Below, one piece after another: positions 15,320 to 24,209 of a DNA stretch of 35,614 nt; position 1 is the first letter of the stretch, and each line of letters starts with the position of its first letter. A model generated the notes under the pieces. It had not been told where the DNA came from. It made no database searches and saw only the letters and a program-made list of their open reading frames with translations. Both the position numbers and the translations under genes were made by a program. The stretch is from contig NZ_VZDO01000028.1 of NCBI RefSeq assembly GCF_008802405.1, positions 1 to 35,614 of the forward strand, in the 5' to 3' direction. The DNA is from Plantimonas leprariae (lineage in GTDB: Bacteria > Pseudomonadota > Alphaproteobacteria > Rhizobiales > Rhizobiaceae).

Positions 15320-16408
15320 TTACTTCCCGAAGGGAGTTACGTTCTTCCTGGTGGCGCAGATGGCGAGGTGTGCCATGCCGTCGGTCGCGGCGAAATACTC
15401 GCTGGTGACGGGAACGGCGAGCGACAACGCGTTCAGGACGATGTTGAGAGGAAGAGGATATTCCTCCGTTCGCACCGTGCGGATTTCGGCGTGGTCGGCA
15501 TCGGGAAGCAGACTGTCCCAGTACATCCAGTGTTCGGCATGATCGATCAGCGTGAAACTCGCGCCCCCGCCCTGCATGGTCTCGAACCCGCTGAAGAGTT
15601 CTGTGCGCCGGAGCAGGCGCTCCAGATTGTCCGCGCCGAAGAGCGAAAGGTGGAACGGCGGCACGACGTTCGAGTTCGAGGCCTTCGACACGTGTACGTT
15701 AAGCCGCGTGAAATGCGGAACGACCGTGATGAGAAGACCGCCCGGCTTCAGAAGGGCCGCATAGTCGCTGACGAATGCGACGGGGTCCACGACGTGCTCG
15801 AGAACGGCGATGGAAGAGACGACGTCGAATTCCCGGCCCTCGGCCCGTAGAACTGCAGAGTCTTCGGGTAGGACGTCGAGCTTCAGGAGATCGCGCGCGA
15901 TCTCGATGGATTTGACGTTCATCTCGTTCAAGGAAACGTTCCAGCCGGGCGCGCGCCGCGACACCAAACTGGCGAAGGCGCCGAGGCCGCCTCCCACGTC
16001 CAGCCAGGCACCGGACTCGCGTCCACCGGTTCCCTTGGCGATCAGCGCATCGAGCAGTTCGACAGGGGCCGAATAGGCGGAACCTATGCCCTGGTCACGC
16101 AGGCGGGGAAGTTCGTAGAACTCCCGCATGCGCGTGTAGTAGTCGCCAGAATACAGGACTTCCATCACCTGCGGCGGCGGATAGGGATCGACGCAGACGT
16201 AATCGCATTCGGCGCAACGGCTATGGCGTATGCCGAGTTTCTTGAAGGCTTCCTGAAAGCGGCTCGCACCGCAACACGGGCATTCGGTGCGCTCGATCCA
16301 GCCGAGCGGATAAAGACCCTCGACATGGCATAGACGATGAATCTCCTGGAAAAGCGTCTTCGTAGACTCCTGTCCCAACGACCCATCGCGTTCGTTTCGC
16401 GTTTCCAA
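15320..16408 (-). CDS. Zinc-ribbon class I SAM-dependent methyltransferase
   Basis: 362 residues if translation begins at TTG 16408, which has AGGGGA nine bases upstream; the same frame is open to an ATG at 16738, but those extra 110 residues are basic, low in structure and unlike the family. A CPCC...CAEC pair of CxxC motifs near the N-terminus would bind zinc. The SAM-binding core follows: LDVGGGLGAFASLVSRR (motif I), FDVVSSIAVLEHVVDPVAF and LKPGGLLITVVPH. Such proteins are common in polysaccharide loci, where they O-methylate sugars or chain ends; in ABC-exported O antigens a methyl cap can end the chain and be read by the Wzt C-terminal domain. That role is possible here because a Wzt with a long C-terminus is encoded nearby, but it is an inference. 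The substrate is unknown. Confidence 0.82.
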   Translation of the reverse strand: METRNERDGSLGQESTKTLFQEIHRLCHVEGLYPLGWIERTECPCCGASRFQEAFKKLGIRHSRCAECDYVCVDPYPPPQVMEVLYSGDYYTRMREFYELPRLRDQGIGSAYSAPVELLDALIAKGTGGRESGAWLDVGGGLGAFASLVSRRAPGWNVSLNEMNVKSIEIARDLLKLDVLPEDSAVLRAEGREFDVVSSIAVLEHVVDPVAFVSDYAALLKPGGLLITVVPHFTRLNVHVSKASNSNVVPPFHLSLFGADNLERLLRRTELFSGFETMQGGGASFTLIDHAEHWMYWDSLLPDADHAEIRTVRTEEYPLPLNIVLNALSLAVPVTSEYFAATDGMAHLAICATRKNVTPFGK

Positions 16409-16935
16409 TATGCTCGTTCCCCTACAATCTCTTGCCAGACGATCCAGCGTATTCTTCAGACGTGGTCCCTTCGATCGTGCTTGCGAGCGGAAGAACCCGA
16501 GCGTCGATCCGCTTCTTCGCTTGTTCCTTGAGACACGAAGGTTTCGTTTCCAAAAGTCGGCTGGAACCGCTTCGCCGGATGCACGCCAGCCACACCCGTG
16601 GTCGTCCGCAAGCAGCGGGAACGCCCCCGGCCTGTCAGCGCTCGAACGGACTTGGGTAAGCCTGCCCACATCCTGCCGGCCGCCGACATTGTCCGCCGCG
16701 TCGACCATGACCGAACGTCTCGTGATGATGTCAACCACGGGTCAGACGATGGACGGCTCTGGCTTCGCGTCTCTCCTTCTCACCCGCTACGGCGACATTC
16801 GCCATCGGGAACAGTCGCGGCGACACGGCCTATTCCCATGTCGGCCCCTTCCACACAAGCCTCCAGCGTTCGCCTGCCAAGCAAGCCCGAGCGAACCGAC
16901 CCAGCGCAGGGAGGACGGTCTGCCGGCATGACGGC
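16409..16935. other. Long intergenic region without a convincing gene
   Basis: About 527 bases separate the transglutaminase-fold gene from the methyltransferase on the minus strand. All reading frames here have biased, arginine/proline/serine-rich compositions and no motif. On the complement a TTGACA hexamer lies at 16734-16729, but the -10 region after it is poor. The region could hold a promoter for the methyltransferase, a long leader, or a decayed gene. If the methyltransferase starts at 16738 instead of 16408, most of it would be coding. Confidence 0.45.
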
Positions 16936-17979
16936 TCAGAACGACGCCACGTCCTTCTTCCATTCGTCGAACGCGGTGCGCGTGAAGTCGTACATCAATC
17001 CGGATGCCGCCACTAGAACCATGACCTGCCGGAAATCGGCGACGGCATCGCTGTAGACCTGCGAGCCTGCCTGCGTTCCCGCATGCGAGAAGCGGAACGC
17101 CTTGACCTGCGTGATGCCGTCGGTGACGACATCCCAAGGCGCATCGTAGGCGATCCCGATGTTCGCGTCCAAAGTCCACCAGCGACCGTCGAAATAGGCT
17201 TCGTTGAAGATGTGGGTTCCGGTCGCGATGACCCGCGACTCGATGCCGGCCGCTTCAAGCGCCGATCCGAGCACGATCGTGTAATCGGTGCAGCAGCCGA
17301 TCGGAGAGTTCAGGTAGTCGTCGAAGTTCAGAGAAATCTGCGGCTTGGACTGGCGCTCGTTCAGCGCCGCGCAGCCCGCGGTTCGGATATTATCGTAGTT
17401 GCCGTAGTGCCAGAGGCCGGAGACGAACTGCAAGGCGTTCAGGGCGAAGATCCCTTCCTTCGACGTCGTCGCAACCGCGAGACGCGCATCGTCCGTCGGC
17501 AAGGCGCGCACGACGTCGGCAAACTTGCGCGGCGTGTCTATCCCGGTGCGCCATTGCGATTCGCTGGCCATCGAACTGACCTTGGAGTCGAGATCGAGCA
17601 TCGTCAGCCGATCGAGCGGCCGGGACAGCGCATCCATTGCGGCTGTCGGATCGAGGATCTTGACTTGCCCCAGATATCGGTTGAGCTCGACCTCCGCCCC
17701 CCCGCTCTTCCGGGATTGGATGCCAAGGAACAGGAGGCCGGCTTGCTCCGGCCTCACTTCCAGCACGTGGCTCGACGACCATGTCGCATTCCAGTTCCAA
17801 TCGCCGTTCGCCGACTTGCTGAGAACGCGATACTCATGGTCGTCTGCCGCGTTGCCCAGAACGATCCGCAAGGGTTTGCCGACATAACTCTGCCTCGGTA
17901 GCGCGGACGTGTTCAGGTCCGCCCCGGAGGCGGCTCCTGCCACGACGACGAGAAAGACCGCAAGAAGCGCGCGCAGCAA
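16936..17979 (-). CDS. Exported transglutaminase-fold protein 2
   Basis: 347 residues from TTG 17979, chosen because GGGAGG lies eight bases upstream and the protein then begins with an ideal signal peptide (LLRALLAVFLVVVAGAASG, then ADL). The frame is open to an ATG at 18144, which would bury that signal behind 55 polar residues. A transglutaminase-like triad is visible: Cys229/Cys230 in PIGCCTDYTIVLGSALEAAG, His256 in GTHIFNEAYF and Asp271 in WWTLDANIGI. The double cysteine is unusual; which one is catalytic is unclear, though alignment to the fold favours the first or second by one residue. It shares the fold but little sequence with the protein at 5449, and its domain lies further toward the C-terminus behind a ~200-residue N-terminal part of unknown type. 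Likely periplasmic, acting on amide or peptide bonds of surface material; substrate unproven. First gene of the minus-strand block. Confidence 0.8.
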   Translation of the reverse strand: MLRALLAVFLVVVAGAASGADLNTSALPRQSYVGKPLRIVLGNAADDHEYRVLSKSANGDWNWNATWSSSHVLEVRPEQAGLLFLGIQSRKSGGAEVELNRYLGQVKILDPTAAMDALSRPLDRLTMLDLDSKVSSMASESQWRTGIDTPRKFADVVRALPTDDARLAVATTSKEGIFALNALQFVSGLWHYGNYDNIRTAGCAALNERQSKPQISLNFDDYLNSPIGCCTDYTIVLGSALEAAGIESRVIATGTHIFNEAYFDGRWWTLDANIGIAYDAPWDVVTDGITQVKAFRFSHAGTQAGSQVYSDAVADFRQVMVLVAASGLMYDFTRTAFDEWKKDVASF

Positions 17980-18386
17980 GGACCAAGCCTCCCAATTTCG
18001 CCCGGACGACGAAGATACTCGACGATCGATGACCGATGCGAAGCTCGGCGCCGGAGAAGACGGCCGTTGGCATCCTCGCGCGGCGAAAGAATGTTCGCGA
18101 GGATCCGGCGAGAAAGCCTCCGAGCTGCTTCGTTCAAACAGCATTCCGCGAATGCGTCAATCTACGCGGGCGCGCGTCCGAACGGCTGTGGTGAGCGGCT
18201 TCGGCAGGTTCGATTGATTTATTCGAAGGCCACTCCTATAGCACCGCCGAGCGAGCTGCATTGGCGGCATACCTGCGACAACACGATCTCTCGGCGGGAG
18301 TTTACCTCGCCAGCGCCACTGCAGTTGGGACCTGCGGAGGGCAGCGATCCCTATGGCGTCAGGAACTACATCCGGGAAAGGTGCTC
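17980..18386. promoter_or_regulatory. Divergent promoter region between exported transglutaminase-fold protein 2 and a GT4 gene
   Basis: This 407-base region separates divergent genes and carries no gene I can support. It contains the plus-strand promoter listed at 18214-18242. On the complement a TTGACG lies at 18160-18155, partly overlapped by the small inverted repeat GCATTC-CGC-GAATGC (18141-18155), but no good -10 follows. The in-frame ATG at 18144 lies inside that repeat and is unlikely to be a start. Confidence 0.5.
18214..18242 (+). promoter_or_regulatory. Sigma70-type promoter for the 18387-24140 glycosyltransferase run
   Basis: TTGATT (18214-18219), a 17-base spacer and TATAGC (18237-18242). 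Transcription would start near 18249, giving a leader of about 138 bases before the ATG at 18387. The same TATAGC -10 box occurs before wzm. Confidence 0.45.
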
Positions 18387-19613
18387 ATGAATGTCCTGAT
18401 GCTCTCGCCGGACGCGCAGATGATCGACCGCCGCATCCTTCAGGAGGCGCGGACGCTTGCCGCAGCCGGTCATCGGATCGAACTTCTCAGCGGATTCGAG
18501 TGCCGGCAAGCGGACGCCTACGAGGATGGGCCGATACGCATCAAGCGCTATCGCTACGATTGGCAGGACCGCAGACGCGCGGTTCTCAACGATCGCGTCG
18601 GCAGGCAGGCCGCACGATACCTTTGGCCTCCCGTCCGCCTTCTGACACGCCTTTCGGACGGTCCGAACGCCTTCGAAGCCTTCGTTCTGGAGAAGGCGAT
18701 GGAGCACGATTTCGACGTCGTGCACGTGCATGACTTCCCGATGCTTCGGTGCGGAGCGATGGCCGCCGCGCGTCGCGACGTGCCGCTCGTCTACGACTCG
18801 CATGAGTTCTATCCGATCCAGTCGCATTTCGCGCCGGAAGACCAGAAGCGCTATCTACGGCAGGAAAAGGCGCTCGTTCGCCGCTGCGCAAGTGTCATCA
18901 CCGTCAATCCCTACATCGCCGGGATGATGGCGGACGCGCACGGAATCCAGCCGCCCGAAGTCATCTTGAATGCCTGCGAGCCGCCGGTCGCGACCGCGGC
19001 CGACCTCGACGCAGGGCAACGCCGAGACCGCCGGATAGCCAAGGCGCTACCTCCCGACGATTTCCTGTTTCTTTACCAAGGTTGGCTGTCGGCAGAGCGG
19101 AACCTCGAACCGATGATCGAGGCCACGGCACGTCAGCGCGACGGTGTTAAGCTCGTCGTGGTCGGCTACGGCGAATACGAGGCCTCCCTCCATCGCCTGG
19201 CGGCAGAAGTCGGCGCTGCGGATCGGGTGATCTTCCTTGGCAGGATCGAGAACGAGGTCCTGTCCGAAATCACCTCGCTGTGCGACGTCGGCATCGTGCC
19301 GTACCGCGCCGTCGACGAGATGCACCGCTACTGCAGTCCAAACAAGCTGTTCGAGTTCATCGCGGCGCAGATTCCCGTGGTTGCGAGCGACTTGCCCTAC
19401 CTTCGCGACATCGTCGATGGATATTCGATCGGCTGGCTTGCGGATCTCGAAAAGGTCGATGCGTTCGCCTCGGCCCTGGCCGTCGCGGCGACGGACGCCG
19501 ACGGCATGGCCGCCAGCCGGACGAACCTTGGAAGAGCATGGCAGGAGTTGAATTGGGTCGTAGAGGGCGAGAAGCTGATACGGATCTATGAAGGTCTCGA
19601 TCGCGGTCGATGA
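18387..19613 (+). CDS. GT4-family glycosyltransferase B
   Basis: 408 residues, cytoplasmic. The start is ATG 18387 with GGGAAAGG five bases upstream and the typical opening MNVLMLSPDAQMIDRRILQE; an upstream in-frame ATG at 18261 would add 42 unlikely residues. The N-terminal half has VYDSHEFYPIQSHF; the C-terminal half has FLYQGWLSAERNLEPMIEA, VGYGEYEASLHRLA and SPNKLFEFIAAQIPVVASD. It belongs with the glycosyltransferases at 8575 and 26761. It would transfer one sugar from a nucleotide donor to the lipid-linked chain. Its stop overlaps an in-frame ATG of the next gene (ATGA at 19610), so the two are one transcription unit. Confidence 0.9.
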   Translation: MNVLMLSPDAQMIDRRILQEARTLAAAGHRIELLSGFECRQADAYEDGPIRIKRYRYDWQDRRRAVLNDRVGRQAARYLWPPVRLLTRLSDGPNAFEAFVLEKAMEHDFDVVHVHDFPMLRCGAMAAARRDVPLVYDSHEFYPIQSHFAPEDQKRYLRQEKALVRRCASVITVNPYIAGMMADAHGIQPPEVILNACEPPVATAADLDAGQRRDRRIAKALPPDDFLFLYQGWLSAERNLEPMIEATARQRDGVKLVVVGYGEYEASLHRLAAEVGAADRVIFLGRIENEVLSEITSLCDVGIVPYRAVDEMHRYCSPNKLFEFIAAQIPVVASDLPYLRDIVDGYSIGWLADLEKVDAFASALAVAATDADGMAASRTNLGRAWQELNWVVEGEKLIRIYEGLDRGR

Positions 19614-19657
19614 CGCCTTCTACGCCGCGAACACTCCGCACCGCTTCCCGGGAAGTC

Positions 19658-21124
19658 ATGAAGATCCTCGTCGTATCAAACATGTACCCTTCGGCGCATC
19701 ATCCGGTCGGGGGCATCTTCGTCCACGAGCAGGTGAAAGCCCTCCGGGCGGCGGGTGCGGACGTGCGCGTCGTGACCGGCCGCCCGCTCTGGCTGTCCGG
19801 GCGGCGCCCGCGTCATGCGTTCCGCCTCTTCCGCCATGAATTGGGCGAGCGCAGGCGGCGGCCGGAATGGACCTCGCACGACGGGGTTCCGCTCATCGAA
19901 TTTCCGTACTTCGCCGGTGCCCTCGCGCGGCCCTGGATGTATTCATGGATCTACCGAAGCGGCTTGGCTGCACGGCTCGCTTGGATCGCCGCGGATTTCC
20001 CGTACGATCTGGTCCACTCGCATACGGCCTTCCTCGACGGCCGCGCCGCCGCCGCCGCTGCCGCCCATCGCTCGGCGCCGATGGTGCTGACCGAGCATAC
20101 GGGGCCGTTCTCCATCGTGACGGACAAGCCGCTCTACCGCATGCACACGCTGGCCGGCATGAAGGCGGCGGATCGGATCGTCGCCGTCAGCGGAGCGCTC
20201 AAGAAGGAGATCGTGACGCGGCTGCCCGAGATCGTTCCGACCCGGATCGATGTCGTGCCGAATGGGGTCGACACGCGCTTCTTCGATCCCGATCGCGAAA
20301 TGCCTGCCGCTGAGGAAGGCCTGTACGGCATGTCGTGGCCAGAACTGCTCGGAAGGGCTCGCCAAGAGTTGATCTTGTCGGACTTCATCGTCGGACTGCG
20401 CGAAGGGTTCCGGCGGGTCGGCGACAGAGCCGTCACGGGCGACGATCTGGCGCACATCGTCGAACTGGCGACGCTGAACGGAATCGGCGAAGGCCCACTT
20501 CGCGATACGCCGGCCGATGGAGCGCTGCCAAGACCGGAGGCCGCGGAGACCGCGGAGGCCCGAATCGACGTGCTCTGGGTGGGACACCTCGTGTCGGTCA
20601 AGCGCGTCGACCGGTTGCTCGAAGGCTTTGCCATCGCGCGGCGGCGGGCACCGCGACTGCGGCTGCGGATCCTGGGAGGCGGAGAACTGGAGCAGGCACT
20701 TCGCGCGCAGACCAAGGCGCTGGGCATCGAGGCATTCGTCGCCTTCCTGCCGAGCGCCGATCGCCAAGGCGTCCGGCGGGAAATGGAACGAGCCGACTTT
20801 CTCGTCATCTCGAGCGAAACCGAAACCTTCGGCGTGGTCGGAGTGGAGGCGATGGCGATGGGACTGCCGGTTCTGGCGACCGATTGCGGCGGTCCAGCCG
20901 AATACGTGACGAACGGGAGTTACGGCGAGCGCGTCGGCCTTTCGGCCGAAGACATCGCGATCGGCCTGCAGCGAATGGCCTCGCGGATCGACGGCTTCGA
21001 CGGCGAGCGGATCCGCGCCCACGCCGTCGCGAACTTCGAATTCGCCCGGATTGCGGAGCGCCTGCTCGGTATCTATAGCGAGTTGCTGGCTACGCAAACC
21101 GCGCGGACTGCAAGACCGCATTGA
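19658..21124 (+). CDS. GT4-family glycosyltransferase C with a central insertion
   Basis: 488 residues from ATG 19658, where the typical GT4 opening MKILVVSNMYPSAHHPVGG begins. ATG 19610, overlapping the upstream stop, is in frame and would add 16 residues; coupling to the upstream gene makes it a real alternative. The N-terminal half has FVHEQVKALRAAGADV, DLVHSHTAFLDG, LTEHTGPFS and DVVPNGVDTRFFDP. The C-terminal half has VLWVGHLVSVKRVDRLLEGF and the E-x7-E signature in SETETFGVVGVEAMAMGLPV. Between them lie about 90 extra residues (helical, beginning MPAAEEGLYGMSWPELLGRA) not expected in a standard GT4 enzyme of ~380 residues. It is a retaining glycosyltransferase by family; donor unknown. 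Confidence 0.9.
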   Translation: MKILVVSNMYPSAHHPVGGIFVHEQVKALRAAGADVRVVTGRPLWLSGRRPRHAFRLFRHELGERRRRPEWTSHDGVPLIEFPYFAGALARPWMYSWIYRSGLAARLAWIAADFPYDLVHSHTAFLDGRAAAAAAAHRSAPMVLTEHTGPFSIVTDKPLYRMHTLAGMKAADRIVAVSGALKKEIVTRLPEIVPTRIDVVPNGVDTRFFDPDREMPAAEEGLYGMSWPELLGRARQELILSDFIVGLREGFRRVGDRAVTGDDLAHIVELATLNGIGEGPLRDTPADGALPRPEAAETAEARIDVLWVGHLVSVKRVDRLLEGFAIARRRAPRLRLRILGGGELEQALRAQTKALGIEAFVAFLPSADRQGVRREMERADFLVISSETETFGVVGVEAMAMGLPVLATDCGGPAEYVTNGSYGERVGLSAEDIAIGLQRMASRIDGFDGERIRAHAVANFEFARIAERLLGIYSELLATQTARTARPH

Positions 21125-21182
21125 TCGTCGCCATTCGAACCCGCGAGCGCGACAGCGTTCCCCGAGCAATCTCGCCAGGCGC

Positions 21183-24140
21183 ATGACCTCGAAGCCCGTT
21201 TTCGGATCGCGACCCTTCGGCAAGCGCGATGCGCGCCTGCTGATCGTAGCCTATTTCGATCCGAACGGCATCGAGACCATCCCTCAGAGCATCGAGGCGT
21301 GGCAGCGCCACAGCCGCCACGAGATTGTTCTCTTCAACCTTTGGCCGGGGCGCGCGGGCCAGGTACTTCTGCCCTCCACGCTGGCTTTGCGCGAGTTCGA
21401 TGGAGTGATCGTCCATCCGACCGTCAGCTACCATCCATCGATCGTCGAGGGTCTGGACGCGCTTCTCCCTCGCGGCTTGGCCGAATTCGACGGCGTCAAG
21501 ATCCTCATGAAGCAGGATGAACAGGTGCTGTCCGGGCGTCTGCCCGGCTTGGTACGTGCGAAGGGCTTCGATCTCGTCATGACCTGCGTGCCGCCGCGCG
21601 AGCAGGAGAAGATATATCCTCGCGCCCTGATCGGAGACGCGCGTCTGTTCCAGACGCTGACCGGCTATGTCGCGCCTGCCATGCGCCAGGGTTTCCGCCG
21701 GCAGGACAAGCGGTTCGCCCTGACCTATCGCGGCTCCCTTCAGCCGCTCGCATTCGGGCGGCTGGGATACGAGAAACGTGGGATCGGCTACCAGATGTCC
21801 GCCTTGCTGGCCAAGCATGCGGACATCCGGTGCGACATTTCCAGCCGGTGGGAGGACCGCATTTCCGGGAAGGCCTGGAGCGAATTCCTCGCCGCGTCGA
21901 ACGTCGTGCTCGGCGTCGAGTCGGGTTCGAACATCTTCGATTTCGACGGCGAAGTCGGGATCCGGTGCTCGGCCTACGAGGCACGGCATGGAAACGAGGA
22001 CCCCTGGTCGCAACGCTACTACGACCGAGCGCACGAGGAATTCCTCCACTCCTTCGAAGGCAACGTCGACTATGCGCAGATTTCGCCGCGCCACTTCGAG
22101 GCGGCGGCGATGGGCGCGGCGCAACTCCTGTACGAGGGGCGTTACTCCGGCATCTTCCGGCCTGGCGAGCACTACTTTCCGCTGGCTCGCGATCTCGTCG
22201 ATCCCAGTGCCATCATCGACTTTCTGAGGGACGAAGCGGCGCAAGGGCGAATGGCGGACCGGGCGTTCGAGGAGATCGTTCTTGCCCCCCGCTATTGGTA
22301 CGAGACATTCGTCTCGCAAGCGGACGATGCGATCGATGAGTGTCTGGCCACGAAGGGCCGCCGCGCAAGGCCGCCCGGTCCGGCGCCCAAGCCTGTCGCC
22401 CACCTGCTTTCGGCGAAGGATCCGATCGGCGATCCCGAGATCGAACGCTTCGTTTCTTCTTTGTCGGCGACGCACGATGTCGTCGTGATCGGCATCCGCG
22501 AGTCCGACGACGCGACCACGGCACCGGTTCTCCAGCGGCGGCGGGACGGCACGAACGTCCTGCGCCTGGGCCGTACCGACCATCGTGCCGACTGGATCCC
22601 CAGTGCGGCACAGCTTGCACAGAAGCCATCCGAAGCGCGCAGCCTTCTCGCCGTTCTCGTCGGCTGTCTCGGAGCGCCGGCCGACGTTCTAGCTGCGCGG
22701 CTCGGAGCGGACATCGCCGTCGAGAGCGAATTGGAGGCGTTCCGCGATCGGTGCCGGCATCTGATCGACGTCAATTCGACCTTTATCGCTGCGATCGGCA
22801 ACCTCGGCGCCCCCGACGTCACCGTCGCATTCGGTCTCGAAGCCCTCTTCGCCGCGATTGCATGTGCCGACGATTTCGGCTGCGAGGCCGCTTATGATGT
22901 CAGCGAGTTCCGACGATTCACGCACGGCGACTTCCAGCACTGGGAAATCGAGTTCTGGCAGACGATCGAGAAGCGTCTTGCAGCGCGCTGCGCGCGGCGC
23001 TTCGCGGACACGCCCCTGTTGGCCGACCTCATGACGAAGGATCAGGGCCACTCGTTCCTCGCATCATCGCACACGACGGACATCGGAACCAGACGCGTGC
23101 GCGGCACCTGCGAACCGGATTTGCGCTGGATCGACCGTCCTCCGCCGGAACGGATTTTCCCGTGCTCGGCACCGGCGGTTGCGTCATCGGTTTTCGGAAA
23201 CCCGCCGGGCAGACGCCTCGTGGATATCGCCTTGGCCTCGCGTGGAGCGTCGATCGTCGGTTCGTCGCCGTTCCACGAGCGGCCAAACGATGCCGACGCG
23301 GTGCTGCGAGCCGAACCCGGCGGATATGCCGCAGCCTTGGCGGATGGCGCTCCGCCATGCTGGGTGGAGATCGATCTCGGCCGCGTCGAAGCGATCGAGG
23401 CGGTGGAGATCGGCTTTCTTGCCGCCAGCGTTCCGGAGGAATTCTCCGTGCTTTGCCGCGACGGGGTAAACCGGCCATGGCGAATTCTCGTCGAACGCTC
23501 GCACAATTCCGCGCAACGCGTTCGAGAGCGGTTCCCCGCCGGGGCGGCGCGATTCCTGCGCTTGATCGCCTTCTCCTTCGCCGGCGTCCAAAATCGCCTG
23601 CTCCTCTCATCGTTTCGCGTCTTCGCGTCCGCAACGGCCGCAACGGCCGCAACAGGGGATCGAGCCGGCCAGCCAACGTCGGCGGAGCAGCGGCAAAGAC
23701 TCGGCGTCCATCTCATGCACGACGTCTCGACAGGCGGATCCGGCTCCCGGGTCGTCGCGTCGTCGCCGTTTAATCCGGACCCTAACGGCGCAGCGGCCGC
23801 CCTGCGGCGGGACGCTGACGGATATGCCGCGGCGCTGAACGAGAGCCCATTCCCGCACTGGCTGGAGATCGATCTCGGTCGTGAGCGGACGATCGGCGCG
23901 ATCGGACTGCGGTTCCTGAATGCGGCGAATTTCGCCAGCGGATTCCGGGTTTCGGGCCGCAGGGAGCCAAGCGAGCCGTGGCATGTCCTGATCGAACGCC
24001 GCGACCATTCCGGCGCGGACGTGCTGGAACGGATCGACCCCGTCGCTGTGCGGTTTCTCCAACTCGAGGCCTTCGCCTTCGCAGGACAGCAGCGCCTGCT
24101 GCTCGCGGCGCTCCATGCCTACGAAATGCCGCAGGATTAG
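21183..24140 (+). CDS. Glycosyltransferase-like protein with an orphan GT4 half and two discoidin-like repeats
   Basis: 985 residues from ATG 21183; the frame opens at 21051 inside the previous gene, but the first 44 residues there look non-coding. Residues ~18-395 match the middle unit of the 953-residue protein (YRGSL, LGVESGSNIFDFDGE at ~243-257, ISPRHFEAAAMGAAQLLYEG). Residues ~403-620 resemble only the N-terminal Rossmann half of the GT4 enzymes here, with YDVSEF at 571-576 where the others have YD(T/S/A)HE, and no C-terminal half follows. Two tandem discoidin-like repeats (~680-828 and ~845-985) each start SSPF and contain GGYAAALA or DGYAAALN, then W(V/L)EIDLGR. No signal peptide, so it is probably cytoplasmic. 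It may extend or modify the glycan while the discoidin modules hold the chain; this is inference. Confidence 0.83.
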   Translation: MTSKPVFGSRPFGKRDARLLIVAYFDPNGIETIPQSIEAWQRHSRHEIVLFNLWPGRAGQVLLPSTLALREFDGVIVHPTVSYHPSIVEGLDALLPRGLAEFDGVKILMKQDEQVLSGRLPGLVRAKGFDLVMTCVPPREQEKIYPRALIGDARLFQTLTGYVAPAMRQGFRRQDKRFALTYRGSLQPLAFGRLGYEKRGIGYQMSALLAKHADIRCDISSRWEDRISGKAWSEFLAASNVVLGVESGSNIFDFDGEVGIRCSAYEARHGNEDPWSQRYYDRAHEEFLHSFEGNVDYAQISPRHFEAAAMGAAQLLYEGRYSGIFRPGEHYFPLARDLVDPSAIIDFLRDEAAQGRMADRAFEEIVLAPRYWYETFVSQADDAIDECLATKGRRARPPGPAPKPVAHLLSAKDPIGDPEIERFVSSLSATHDVVVIGIRESDDATTAPVLQRRRDGTNVLRLGRTDHRADWIPSAAQLAQKPSEARSLLAVLVGCLGAPADVLAARLGADIAVESELEAFRDRCRHLIDVNSTFIAAIGNLGAPDVTVAFGLEALFAAIACADDFGCEAAYDVSEFRRFTHGDFQHWEIEFWQTIEKRLAARCARRFADTPLLADLMTKDQGHSFLASSHTTDIGTRRVRGTCEPDLRWIDRPPPERIFPCSAPAVASSVFGNPPGRRLVDIALASRGASIVGSSPFHERPNDADAVLRAEPGGYAAALADGAPPCWVEIDLGRVEAIEAVEIGFLAASVPEEFSVLCRDGVNRPWRILVERSHNSAQRVRERFPAGAARFLRLIAFSFAGVQNRLLLSSFRVFASATAATAATGDRAGQPTSAEQRQRLGVHLMHDVSTGGSGSRVVASSPFNPDPNGAAAALRRDADGYAAALNESPFPHWLEIDLGRERTIGAIGLRFLNAANFASGFRVSGRREPSEPWHVLIERRDHSGADVLERIDPVAVRFLQLEAFAFAGQQRLLLAALHAYEMPQD

Positions 24141-24209
24141 CGGCTGGGACGGAAGCCTGGGCGGATTTCCGACGACCGGCGGGAATGGCGCGGTTTCGAC
24201 GGCGCGCGC

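Noticed and set aside
13904-15850. 648-residue open frame on the plus strand opposite the 953-residue glycosyltransferase
   Set aside because: It is antisense to a protein with clear domains and has no motifs; its Val/Arg/Glu-rich make-up is the mirror of GC-rich codons.
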